From a virus, in IMG/VR virus record IMGVR_UViG_3300031669_000139, positions 1-33,685 of that record: 33,685 nucleotides of DNA; one strand, given 5' to 3'. A program made the translations under genes and the position numbers. Positions within the stretch are counted from its first letter, which is position 1. The number at the start of each line of letters is the position of its first letter. The notes beneath the pieces were generated by a model that had not been told where the DNA came from, ran no database searches, and was given only the letters and a program-made list of their open reading frames with translations. Positions 15,805 through 22,265 of the stretch are shown here, one piece after another.

Positions 15805-16161
15805 TTAATCTTCAGGAATAACTTGCTCGACGTAAGCATTGATGTTTGTTAAAAGCTTTTCAACCCTTACGAAAGGGAATTGGCCAATAACCTTAATCAC
15901 CTGATCCAAAGTGTTATGATCCATAGTTGGAACATTGATAGCATTGATAAGTCCAGCAATTTCATTAAAAGGGCGATCACCAATTGCTTGGAGAACAGCT
16001 TGCTTAAATTCTGGCTTGATCTTATATGTTGGAACATATGCATCTTGTTCTACTTTTTGGGTAGCATCAACTTTAGGAGCTGCATCAGTTTGAGGAACTT
16101 CAGTTTGAGGAACTTCACTTTGAGGAACCTGAGTTTCTTCTACTTTTTCTTTTTCCGGCAT
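15805..16161 (-). CDS. Hypothetical protein with Pro/Gln/Glu repeat N-terminus, 118 aa
   Basis: Residues 8-28 form a short repeat (QVPQSEVPQTEVPQTDA), likely flexible; the rest (about 42-118) is a compact predicted helical domain: KIKPEFKQAVLQAIGDRPFN, EIAGLINAINVPTMDHNTLD, QVIKVIGQFPFVRVEKLL. Unrecognised. Preceded by promoter-like elements and a 145-nt intergenic region, and followed by the inverted repeat and the sigma gene, so it may share transcription with the sigma operon. Moderate GC and stronger codon bias than neighbours suggest high expression. Confidence 0.7.
   Translation of the reverse strand: MPEKEKVEETQVPQSEVPQTEVPQTDAAPKVDATQKVEQDAYVPTYKIKPEFKQAVLQAIGDRPFNEIAGLINAINVPTMDHNTLDQVIKVIGQFPFVRVEKLLTNINAYVEQVIPED
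16086..16130 (-). repeat. Three 15-bp tandem units in the 118-aa gene
   Basis: cagtttgaggaactt occurs at 16086-16100 and 16101-16115 exactly and at 16116-16130 with two changes; it encodes the VPQTE-type repeats. Confidence 0.88.
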
Positions 16162-16190
16162 AATTGTAATTATTTTAGTTTAAAATTGTA

Positions 16191-16250
16191 ATTCTATTAT
16201 TTTATACATAAGTAGGCAAAAGGTTTTAAGATCTTATTATATATTACGAA
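16191..16250 (-). promoter_or_regulatory. Two promoter-like elements before the 118-aa gene
   Basis: On the - strand TATGTATAAAATAATAGAAT (16191-16210) and, further upstream, GTAATATATAATAAG (16234-16248). Both are variants of the recurrent ATATAAAATAA element. The rest of the 16162-16306 intergenic space shows nothing I can name. Confidence 0.4.
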
Positions 16251-16306
16251 TAATTAAATATAATACATTTTGGGCGTTATGGTTTGTTAAGATTGTTAAG
16301 CAGAGG

Positions 16307-16570
16307 TTATTTTTCCTGTTCAATCCATCCTAACCTTTTATACCATTCGGTCCATTGCTTAACATCTCTTTCTGTGATCCATCCTTCTTCGTCCATGACT
16401 TGTCCTGTTTTGGTTTGTATTTCCATTACATCAATAAACCAACCATCTGGATCTCCACACGCAAACATTCTAGTTCTTGGTGATCTTGGTTTATTAAATT
16501 TCTTGATAAGTTTAAATCCCGGATAATCTTTCGGGAAATACTTTTTAGTTGTATATTTCTTTTTAGCCAT
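16307..16570 (-). CDS. Hypothetical basic protein, 87 aa
   Basis: Very basic start (MAKKKYTTKKYFPKDYPGFK), a CGDPDGWFIDVMEI stretch (38-51) with two aromatic/acid turns, then a Trp-rich amphipathic helix (VKQWTEWYKRLGWIEQE). Unrecognised; no catalytic motif evident. Its ATG overlaps the thymidylate kinase stop by 8 nt (ATGGCTAA), so translation is coupled and it is probably made with Tmk. It could be a nucleic-acid-binding protein from its charge, but this is not shown. Confidence 0.72.
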   Translation of the reverse strand: MAKKKYTTKKYFPKDYPGFKLIKKFNKPRSPRTRMFACGDPDGWFIDVMEIQTKTGQVMDEEGWITERDVKQWTEWYKRLGWIEQEK

Positions 16571-17258
16571 TATCTATTATGTTATCTATGTAAAATTTGT
16601 ATGAATTAAATAAATCTTCCGGAGAAAGTAAAACTCCATTTACCATGCATGGAACTATTTCATAATCTTCGTAATCTTTTAGATTTTTTATATAAGCATC
16701 TCTTACTCTACTTTGAAATTCTAAATCTTGTTCATGAATATCTTGTTTTCCTTGTAAATATTCTCTATCAGCACCATCTCTTTGATTTTCTAATCTTTCT
16801 TTTACAACGTTCATTGGAACATCTAAAAATAATGTTAGATCTGGATAAGGAAGATCTAAAAATTCAAATTCAAATTGATCTATCCAGTCAATAATTCTTT
16901 GAGCTCCTTCTGCATTTTTATATTTACCTGCCTGAAATGCCATACCCGAAAAAACATAACGATCTAATATGACAACGTCATTTTCTTCTAGCATTTCATT
17001 CAATTCTGGTAAAAATAAGAATCTATCCATTGCATAGATATTTGCAACGAAATAAGGGTTTACCTCATCAGCTTTTCCATATTCTCCTCTTAAAAAAGCT
17101 GCAATAACTTTACTAAATTCATTATGACCATATTTTGGAAAATGAAGAAAGTCAAAAGTTAATTTATGTTTGTAGAGATGTTGTTTAATAAGTTCTAATT
17201 GAGTACTTTTTCCAGCACCATCGGTTCCTTCAAGTACAATAAGTTTTCCTTTTGCCAT
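16563..17258 (-). CDS. tmk: Thymidylate kinase
   Basis: 231 residues, usual size about 210. It phosphorylates dTMP to dTDP with ATP. P-loop GTDGAGKST at 11-19; the DRYVFSGMAFQAGK block at 99-112 carries the conserved DRY/S of thymidylate kinases; LFLDVP at 143-148; LID region ENQRDGADREYL (157-168) with Arg160 and Arg165. The first residues KLIVLEGTDGAGKS are textbook for the family. With the phage thymidylate synthase it gives a dTTP supply route. Sits in an operon of small proteins, overlapping the following gene and starting two bases after the preceding stop. Alternative: another deoxynucleotide kinase of the same fold. Confidence 0.9.
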   Translation of the reverse strand: MAKGKLIVLEGTDGAGKSTQLELIKQHLYKHKLTFDFLHFPKYGHNEFSKVIAAFLRGEYGKADEVNPYFVANIYAMDRFLFLPELNEMLEENDVVILDRYVFSGMAFQAGKYKNAEGAQRIIDWIDQFEFEFLDLPYPDLTLFLDVPMNVVKERLENQRDGADREYLQGKQDIHEQDLEFQSRVRDAYIKNLKDYEDYEIVPCMVNGVLLSPEDLFNSYKFYIDNIIDNG

Positions 17259-17260
17259 TT

Positions 17261-17563
17261 TTATTTATTTTTTGTAAATATGTCTGTTATTGTATTTAAT
17301 ATTAAATCTAAAGAAAAACCGACTGCTAAAAAAGCTATAAATTTCCAATCAGTAGCGAAGATAGTTTTAGCTGCAAAACCATATCCTAATGATTTTAGAA
17401 ATACCATGCTAAAATTTATGATTAATGTTATAAACGAAGAAAAGAGAGTATTTCCACCGACATACTCTCGTTCAAGTGTTTCATCAAAATTGTCTGGTTC
17501 TGGAATTGGTTCTCCGTTCCTAAATGCGTTTAATCTTTCTGCCAATAAATTATTATTGATCAT
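17261..17563 (-). CDS. Small two-helix membrane protein, 100 aa
   Basis: ATG 17563 chosen over an upstream TTG (17587) because ATG overlaps the previous stop by 11 nt (coupled) and gives MINNNLLAERLNAF. Two hydrophobic segments, about 40-60 (TLFSSFITLIINFSMVFLKS) and 73-92 (FIAFLAVGFSLDLILNTI), with an acidic N-terminal part. Unrecognised. A two-helix membrane protein in a phage operon could be a holin, but holin identity cannot be shown from this sequence and no endolysin is adjacent. Confidence 0.68.
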   Translation of the reverse strand: MINNNLLAERLNAFRNGEPIPEPDNFDETLEREYVGGNTLFSSFITLIINFSMVFLKSLGYGFAAKTIFATDWKFIAFLAVGFSLDLILNTITDIFTKNK

Positions 17564-18032
17564 TCTTATTTTTGCTTTTGACGTCAATCTTCATTTGTTG
17601 AGACTTAGGATCCTTTTTTGGAGTTTTTTCTGAAGCTTGAACTTCTACTTTTTCGCTAGTCTCTTCTTTTTTCTCTGCAGGAGTTTCCTCCTTTTTGTTT
17701 TTAGGAGATTTAGGTTCAGGAGTTTCATTATCTGATGTTTTTACATCACCAAACATTCCAGGTTTGAAATCTTTTACAGATTTAAGATCGGTTTGTAAAT
17801 CATAACCAGGTTTAAAAGATGATCCCTCACCTTTAATTTCAACCTTAACCTCAGTTTTACCTTTTTGGTATTCGGACTTCAACCAATCAAAACTTTTCTT
17901 AGTAGCACCATCATCAGGCATAAGAATTCCATCTTGAGCTGATCCAACAGTGAACCCCTTTTGAGTATTTGCTTCAGCTTGTTCGTGAAGTTTTTCTAAG
18001 TAATCGTTAAAATTAAAACTACCTGTTTCCAT
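17553..18032 (-). CDS. Hypothetical low-complexity hydrophilic protein, 159 aa
   Basis: N-terminal part METGSFNFNDYLEKLHEQAE seems helical; the middle (about 55-95) has EVKVEIKGEGSSFKPGYDLQ; the last 60 residues are Lys/Glu/Pro-rich and disordered (PKSPKNKKEETPAEKKEETS). Unrecognised. First gene of an operon running through thymidylate kinase, with the best promoter match of the window directly upstream and a tandem second copy. Possibly a virion or scaffold-associated protein from its composition; this is a guess. Confidence 0.68.
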   Translation of the reverse strand: METGSFNFNDYLEKLHEQAEANTQKGFTVGSAQDGILMPDDGATKKSFDWLKSEYQKGKTEVKVEIKGEGSSFKPGYDLQTDLKSVKDFKPGMFGDVKTSDNETPEPKSPKNKKEETPAEKKEETSEKVEVQASEKTPKKDPKSQQMKIDVKSKNKNDQ

Positions 18033-18039
18033 AATAATG

Positions 18040-18070
18040 CTTTATTTTATATATCTTTTTTTATATATTC
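18040..18070 (-). promoter_or_regulatory. Tandem promoter-like elements
   Basis: On the - strand GAATATATAAAAAAAG (18070-18055) is directly followed by GATATATAAAATAAAG (18055-18040). The second is identical to the element before the tape measure. They lie between the tmRNA terminator and the 159-residue gene. Confidence 0.65.
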
Positions 18071-18100
18071 AAAAAAGAAGCCCACACTTTGGCAGTGGGC
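18071..18100 (-). terminator. Terminator at end of tmRNA locus
   Basis: GCCCAC (18100-18095) pairs with GTGGGC (18085-18080) on the - strand, followed by TTCTTTTTT. It ends the tmRNA transcript. Confidence 0.8.
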
Positions 18101-18226
18101 AAGTCTCCTGACTGTGAGTGCCTTCTTAGGCAGCCATAGCCATTTCATTTTTATTTACGCCGTTTATTGCGTTCCTGAGACCTACTCATCGCTACTTTCA
18201 TATGCAATCAAATCCATGTCAGCCCC
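18101..18226 (-). ncRNA. ssrA: tmRNA, coding piece of circularly permuted two-piece tmRNA
   Basis: Read on the - strand from 18226: GGGGCTGACATGG, the 5' end of bacterial tmRNA, whose GGGGCTG pairs with CAGCTCC of the acceptor piece (7 bp with one G-U). TTGCATA (18207-18201) pairs with TATGTAA of the acceptor piece, like helix H2. A reading frame ends GGC GTA AAT AAA AAT GAA ATG GCT ATG GCT GCC TAA (18161-18126): tag ...GVNKNEMAMAA, with a hydrophobic/Ala end like the bacterial ALAA tag. The stop lies in a 5-bp hairpin (18119-18132), as in known tmRNA. The resume codon is either GCA (18170) or GGC (18161). A bacterial tmRNA releases stalled ribosomes and tags the product for proteolysis. Confidence 0.85.
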
Positions 18227-18393
18227 TTTCGCCGAACTGTTCTCGGCGGTCAGGTTATTTATCCATGGCTTATAACCAAAGCACTATTGGATATAAAAAT
18301 TTCTACCGGCCCTATCGTTACTCATTTATGTGTTTTTGTCTTGCTTCTCTGCAACGGTCACCATTTAGGTCGTAACCCGAGGTAGAAATTTAG
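18227..18393 (-). other. Intervening sequence of permuted tmRNA precursor
   Basis: The 167 nt between acceptor and coding pieces would be removed on maturation. It is structured: AAATTTCTACC (18391-18381) pairs perfectly with GGTAGAAATTT (18307-18297), enclosing 73 nt with further pairing (GTTAC/GTAAC); and CGCCGA/TCGGCG (18248-18243, 18235-18230) forms a hairpin right before the RNase P-type 5' end GGGGCTG. No group I intron or hammerhead core seen. Confidence 0.6.
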
Positions 18394-18463
18394 TGGAGCT
18401 GCGGGGACTCGAACCCCGGTCTTACATACTAACCTCACGACTAGACACTTTTGGTGTCGAGTC
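18394..18463 (-). ncRNA. ssrA: tmRNA, acceptor piece of circularly permuted two-piece tmRNA
   Basis: On the - strand: hairpin GACT-C-GACAC/GTGTC-T-AGTC (18463-18439), then TATGTAA (18428-18422, H2 partner), T-arm CGGGG TTCGAGT CCCCG (18418-18402) with a canonical T-loop, then CAGCTCC and discriminator A at 18394. CCA is not encoded. No tRNA 5' half lies at the expected distance upstream, and the matching GGGGCTG is 168 nt downstream, so the order is 3' half, intervening sequence, 5' half, as in permuted tmRNA genes. The 5' end given is the end of the hairpin and is approximate. Confidence 0.85.
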
Positions 18464-18575
18464 TCATTATTTTTAATTTTTTTAGAACCTCAAGATTATT
18501 TTTTATTCTTTTTGCGTCTTTTAACGCAGAAGAACGACTTTTAGCTTTCGGAATTCTTTTTTTAGCTTTTCCCAT
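18441..18575 (-). CDS. Small very basic protein, 44 aa, overlapping tmRNA acceptor piece
   Basis: ATG at 18575 and TAG at 18441 give MGKAKKRIPKAKSRSSALKD, then AKRIKNNLEVLKKLKI and MRLDTKSV. More than a third of residues are Lys or Arg, suggesting nucleic-acid binding. Its last codons run into the first hairpin of the tmRNA acceptor piece, so mRNA and tmRNA precursor could be one transcript. A TATA-rich stretch (18580-18600) lies upstream. It could also be a chance frame in an A-rich leader, hence moderate confidence. Confidence 0.45.
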   Translation of the reverse strand: MGKAKKRIPKAKSRSSALKDAKRIKNNLEVLKKLKIMRLDTKSV

Positions 18576-18650
18576 TTGTGTAAGTATAATATAATACAAA
18601 AATAAAAAATTGGTACTATAAAAATGTTAAATTTTTGTTATATTTCCCGT

Positions 18651-18812
18651 TTACTTTTTTGCTATTTTGTAAACTACCCATCCAAGAGCTGGTAGAAATA
18701 TAGCTGCCCAAGCTAACCATAGTGGAGCAACTTCAACTGAAATTAAGAAACATACAAGTGTAAGTTCCGCTGCATACCAATTTTTCTTTAAAAAATCAAC
18801 TACTTTTTTCAT
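18651..18812 (-). CDS. Small membrane protein, 53 aa
   Basis: ATG 18812 to TAA 18651. Short basic start (MKKVVDFLKKNWYA) then two closely spaced hydrophobic stretches (about 14-26 and 29-48, ending LGWVVYKIAKK). Leader AATAAATAAAATAAAT with ATATATT before the ATG, as for other real genes of this phage, and it lies 22 nt after the portal gene. Unrecognised; holin-like size and shape but no direct evidence. 18576-18650 between it and the basic ORF is AT-rich with no clear signal. Confidence 0.6.
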   Translation of the reverse strand: MKKVVDFLKKNWYAAELTLVCFLISVEVAPLWLAWAAIFLPALGWVVYKIAKK

Positions 18813-18834
18813 AATATATCATTTATTTTATTTA

Positions 18835-20604
18835 TTAAAATTCTAATTCGGTACCTTCCTCACCCCCGCCAAGATCTTCACCTCCACCGAGTTCACCTCC
18901 GCCTCCGAATTCTCCACCACCAAATCCACCACCAGCTTCACCACCAGCAGCTTCTCCGGATCCATTAGCAGCATTTAATCTAGCATAAGCAGATATAAGT
19001 TTTCTAACTTCTTCATTAGTTTCTGCTATATATTTACTATTTAATTTAAGATCAATATCTGATAATTGCATATATTTTTCTACTAAAAATTTAGGAGCAA
19101 AGAAAGGAACATCAACAGGTGATCCATCAGGACCAACACTCGGATGGGTTATACCCATTAATTTAGATACTAAATCTGCTCCGGCAGATGCAACTTGTCT
19201 TTCTTTAGCAACAGTAAATAAATTTTCTTCTATAAATAAAAGACCTATTGCTCCCTTTAGATTTTTATCATTTTCAAATTCGGGATGTTTAAGAACAAAT
19301 TGATACCAAGTAGGTTTAAGAAGTATTTCTTTAAATATTGATCTAATACGATTAATGAAATATGAGAATCTAACTTCTTCTCTTGCAATACTATCATTGC
19401 CAACAGACCAATTAGGTCCTTCTCCACCACCGCCACCACCACCGGATTCAAAACTTGAACCGAATCTACTTTCTGGAACCTTTGATTCCACAATGAATCT
19501 CATCCAGAAATATTTAAGAGCTTCAGTATCTCCTAAATTATAACCTTCTGGTTTAAATGAATCTACTTCTGTTTGTGTTCCATCCTTAGATGGGAATATG
19601 TATGTTTTTGCAAATGAAAAGTTTGGTTGCCCATTAACTGTAATTTCACCAGATTCGTCAGCAATGTTAATATCTTCTTTGTACATACCACGAAGTTCTG
19701 CTAATCTTGTTCTTGCTTTTGCTTCTGATTGAGTTCCAATAGGAACAACAATTTTCATTCTATATTGAGCATTGATAACGTTCCAAATAATTCTGGAATT
19801 TTCAAGAGTTCTAAGCATATTAAAAGAACGAACTAATCTCTCAACATAAGAAAGTCTGGAGATGAAGTTCGTTCTTGCCCATGACATGTAAATTAAGTTG
19901 GCATCTAATAATTCCCTTTGTCTTTCTGAATCACCTCTATATTGAATCCAAACTTTATAGTCATTTCCTTCTTCATCTTTCTTTAATTCTGGTTCTAATG
20001 AAACTGGATCAAGTTCTTTAAAGCCAATTACATTTTGGGCATCATCTTTAGCATCTACATCATAAATAATTTCGAATGCTAAAAATCCATCAATCAATAA
20101 TTTTTTACAATAGTGCCATGCATCATGGCCATTGTTAAATCCAAATGCATAATAAATCTTTTTATAAGCAGCATTTAAATCATCTATAATTTCTTTAGCC
20201 TTATCTTGTTTTAAAACAGATTTTAAAACTCGAGTATTTGGATATGCAAAATAATTATTATCGTCTAAAATAATAGCTTCATCAGCAATTATTTCTAAAA
20301 CGTGTTCAATTTCACCATTCATTGCAAATCTTCTAAGGAAATCTCTTCTTGTGGGATATTCCTTATCATAATAAGCTATAAATTCCTTTTGATTAATGTC
20401 ACCACCTGAAAATATCTGAGATTGGCCATAAAGGTTATACATGTTATCCTCTATAGCTTCAGTAATACCTATAGCCTTTGACTGTTTAATTATTCTGTCA
20501 TCCCATTTCATGCCTAATGCAGAAAGATAACGAAGGTTTCTCTGTATATTAGCTATGAATCCAGATGGTCTTCCATCAATATTTCTAAGCGTAAATCCCG
20601 CCAT
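18835..20604 (-). CDS. Portal protein (T4 gp20-like)
   Basis: 589 residues (T4 gp20 is 524). Forms the dodecameric portal at one head vertex, for DNA packaging and tail attachment. Seen: N-terminal region with YPTRRDFLRRFAMNGEIEHV, ADEAIILDDNNYFAYPNT, then wing and stem segments including LVRSFNMLRTLENSRIIWNV (about 260-280), typical of gp20-type portals. Two oddities: an ESGGGGGGGEG insert near residue 395, and a Gly/Glu-rich low-complexity C-terminus of about 45 residues (GGGFGGGEFGGGGELGGGED). A promoter-like element lies before the ATG. Capsid genes are not in the window. Confidence 0.88.
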   Translation of the reverse strand: MAGFTLRNIDGRPSGFIANIQRNLRYLSALGMKWDDRIIKQSKAIGITEAIEDNMYNLYGQSQIFSGGDINQKEFIAYYDKEYPTRRDFLRRFAMNGEIEHVLEIIADEAIILDDNNYFAYPNTRVLKSVLKQDKAKEIIDDLNAAYKKIYYAFGFNNGHDAWHYCKKLLIDGFLAFEIIYDVDAKDDAQNVIGFKELDPVSLEPELKKDEEGNDYKVWIQYRGDSERQRELLDANLIYMSWARTNFISRLSYVERLVRSFNMLRTLENSRIIWNVINAQYRMKIVVPIGTQSEAKARTRLAELRGMYKEDINIADESGEITVNGQPNFSFAKTYIFPSKDGTQTEVDSFKPEGYNLGDTEALKYFWMRFIVESKVPESRFGSSFESGGGGGGGEGPNWSVGNDSIAREEVRFSYFINRIRSIFKEILLKPTWYQFVLKHPEFENDKNLKGAIGLLFIEENLFTVAKERQVASAGADLVSKLMGITHPSVGPDGSPVDVPFFAPKFLVEKYMQLSDIDLKLNSKYIAETNEEVRKLISAYARLNAANGSGEAAGGEAGGGFGGGEFGGGGELGGGEDLGGGEEGTELEF

Positions 20605-20611
20605 AGTCTAT

Positions 20612-20634
20612 GTTTTATTTAATTTATATATTTA
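20612..20634 (-). promoter_or_regulatory. Promoter-like element before portal gene
   Basis: AAATATATAAATTAAATAAAAC on the - strand, 8 nt before the portal ATG and overlapping the end of the upstream gene. Confidence 0.55.
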
Positions 20635-21312
20635 TCTTTTATCCCAGTACAAGCTCTGTATTTGTTTTTGGTTCATTCCTGTAAATGCATTTCTTGAATC
20701 ATAAAAAGGAATATAGTTCCATTCACAATATTCTACCATCCTGAGATTTCTTATTTTCTTTGTTTTATACTTCCTAAATCCATATTTAAAATTAGCGTTT
20801 GCTGCTTTAGAAAAAATATCTATGATTGTTTTTCCTTCTGGAGTGCCGGCAAAATTTATGAATTTCTTATTTAATGCTAATTTATTAAAATCGGTTGTTT
20901 TTTCTAAATTTTTAAAAAATGCTTCATAACTTCTGTAATATCCTTCTAAAAATTTTACCCTTTCTAAGTTAGGTAAAAAGTTAAAATTTATTCCAGAAAA
21001 TGTATCTTTATCTATGCCTAAACAAAACACTATAGGAATATGATCAACATATTCTTTTTCTTTAGAACCAACTTTTATTTTGTCTTTCCCTAATTCTGGA
21101 GGATAAATGAATGTATAAATAAATCCAGGTAAAGGAAATCCTCCATTTTTTGCTATCATCAAACTTTCTTGATCAGTTGATTCAATTTCCCATAATTTTT
21201 TATCACCTCTTAGGTCTTCTACAATATATTTAGTAAATAACGTATCATACGCTATATCTTTTATATTGTTGATATTCAATAATGTTTTATATTTTTCAAT
21301 AGGAGGTTCCAT
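20632..21312 (-). CDS. Hypothetical protein between gp4-like and portal genes, 226 aa
   Basis: Not confidently recognised. Contains GFPLPGFIYTFIYPPELGKD (about 58-77), a buried-looking beta segment HIPIVFCLGIDKDTFSGINF (about 91-110) and FLPNLERVKFLEGYYRSYEA. The segment with GINFNFLP resembles a motif I associate with hypothetical virion proteins of T4-like phages. T4 has gene 53 (baseplate wedge) after gene 4, but this sequence does not look like gp53. It starts 5 nt after the gp4-like stop, and probably shares its promoter. Structural or head/tail completion role is inferred only from position. Confidence 0.72.
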   Translation of the reverse strand: MEPPIEKYKTLLNINNIKDIAYDTLFTKYIVEDLRGDKKLWEIESTDQESLMIAKNGGFPLPGFIYTFIYPPELGKDKIKVGSKEKEYVDHIPIVFCLGIDKDTFSGINFNFLPNLERVKFLEGYYRSYEAFFKNLEKTTDFNKLALNKKFINFAGTPEGKTIIDIFSKAANANFKYGFRKYKTKKIRNLRMVEYCEWNYIPFYDSRNAFTGMNQKQIQSLYWDKR

Positions 21313-21317
21313 TGGAA

Positions 21318-21905
21318 TTACTTATTTTCATGCCAGAATCTTCCTAAGATTCTTTCTAGGGTATGTTCTGTAAACACATAGAATTTACAGCCATTACGTT
21401 CTGACCATTCTTTCATTGCTGCAAATTTTGCTTCATTTATAAGAAATTCTCTAGCTGCTTTATTGAATTTTCGTTGTTCTGCTAAAGGAGCATCTCTATC
21501 TGGTGGGAGCGGCTTTTTTAATTTGTACGATGGTTTGATTTCTACAAAAATCTTTTCCTTTTCATCTTCACCTCTATCTAATTCAAACCAAAAATCTGTA
21601 TTGTAATTTTTAACTTCCCAATTTCTTGGATCGTTTGGATCTAAACCTAATTTAGCACATTCTTCTAATTTCGAAACTCTATCATAATAAGGAATGGTAA
21701 CAGGTTCGGATGACCATCTTGTTACAGATGGAGACATGTCACAAAATTTACAAAAACCATATTCCCAAGAACTTCTATAAATTACTAACTCAGGATCACC
21801 TATATATTTGTCTAAATTTTTAGGTTTATAATATCCTTGTTTAGTTTTTGCAGTTGGTTTTTGATCAGGTTTATGCCATTGTTTGTATGAATTGTTATAA
21901 GCCAT
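21318..21905 (-). CDS. Head completion nuclease (T4 gp4-like, TnsA/PD-(D/E)XK fold)
   Basis: 195 residues (T4 gp4 is about 150). Signature VIYRSSWEYGFCKFCDMSPS (41-60) with Glu48, then VTRWSSEPVTIPYYD, NTDFW with Asp104 and the catalytic-type VEIKPS with Glu122 and Lys124. T4 gp4 finishes filled heads so that tails can attach, and its family resembles TnsA endonucleases; whether it cuts DNA in vivo is not settled here. Placed two genes before the portal. ATG 21905 follows a TATATAATC-type element inside the previous gene's end. Confidence 0.82.
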   Translation of the reverse strand: MAYNNSYKQWHKPDQKPTAKTKQGYYKPKNLDKYIGDPELVIYRSSWEYGFCKFCDMSPSVTRWSSEPVTIPYYDRVSKLEECAKLGLDPNDPRNWEVKNYNTDFWFELDRGEDEKEKIFVEIKPSYKLKKPLPPDRDAPLAEQRKFNKAAREFLINEAKFAAMKEWSERNGCKFYVFTEHTLERILGRFWHENK

Positions 21906-21914
21906 ATAAGTCTT

Positions 21915-22262
21915 TTATAGATTATATATCTGGTGTTGACTTATAGAAACTTTTGAGGATTTTGGCATATTGCCGTAGAGTTTTCTCCAACCTTTAGCAA
22001 AACCATTTTTAATTATTTGAGTATAATAAGCAAAAGCATTTTGAGATTTTTCAGGATCATATCCTCTCCAATACATATAACAATCCATTATAGCAAATTG
22101 AATACAATCTTCTTTATCTTCTGTGTAAATATAATTTAATTTATTTGCAAATTTTTGGGCCATCAATATTAACATATCTAATGCTTCTGCAGACAATTCC
22201 CCCTTCTCTTTTGAAGCTATAATAGCTTCTCTTAGATCTTTGTTTTTAACGTGGTGTGCCAT
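21915..22262 (-). CDS. gp55-like late sigma protein, copy B (region 2 only)
   Basis: 115 residues; T4 gp55 is 185. HVKNKDLREAIIASKEKGEL (4-23) matches T4 gp55 YVNNKELLQAIIDWK, and DCIQFAIMDCYMYWRGYDPE (52-71) followed by NAFAYYTQIIKNGFAKGWRKL matches its region with [20 protein letters not shown] and PHAYITQACFNAFVQRIKK. This is sigma region 2, for polymerase and -10 binding. It has no region 4, as in T4. Its C-terminus QHQIYNL might be a short clamp-binding peptide, since T4 gp55 ends with a sliding-clamp-binding tail; speculative. Adjacent to a paralogue, 3 nt apart. Confidence 0.75.
   Translation of the reverse strand: MAHHVKNKDLREAIIASKEKGELSAEALDMLILMAQKFANKLNYIYTEDKEDCIQFAIMDCYMYWRGYDPEKSQNAFAYYTQIIKNGFAKGWRKLYGNMPKSSKVSISQHQIYNL
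21920..21930 (-). promoter_or_regulatory. Promoter-like GATATATAATC before gp4-like gene
   Basis: Inside the end of the preceding sigma-like gene, 15 nt before the gp4-like ATG. Followed by TATAAAAG. Weaker match than others. Confidence 0.4.
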
Positions 22263-22265
22263 ATT

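Noticed and set aside
17564-17587. TTG start for the two-helix membrane protein
   Set aside because: The ATG at 17563 overlaps the previous stop and gives a plausible coupled start; TTG adds only a basic octapeptide.
18227-18393. Group I intron or hammerhead ribozyme in the tmRNA locus
   Set aside because: The interval is short for a group I intron and I see no CTGATGA or P7-like core; only long-range helices.
18394-18480. An ordinary tRNA gene ending in the T-arm at 18402-18418
   Set aside because: No matching acceptor 5' strand or anticodon arm lies about 70 nt upstream; the complementary GGGGCTG is downstream with a tag frame, so a permuted tmRNA explains it better.
17261-18812. Holin assignments for the two-helix proteins at 17261 and 18651
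   Set aside because: Size and membrane helices fit, but there is no endolysin nearby and no family signature, so the calls were left as membrane proteins.
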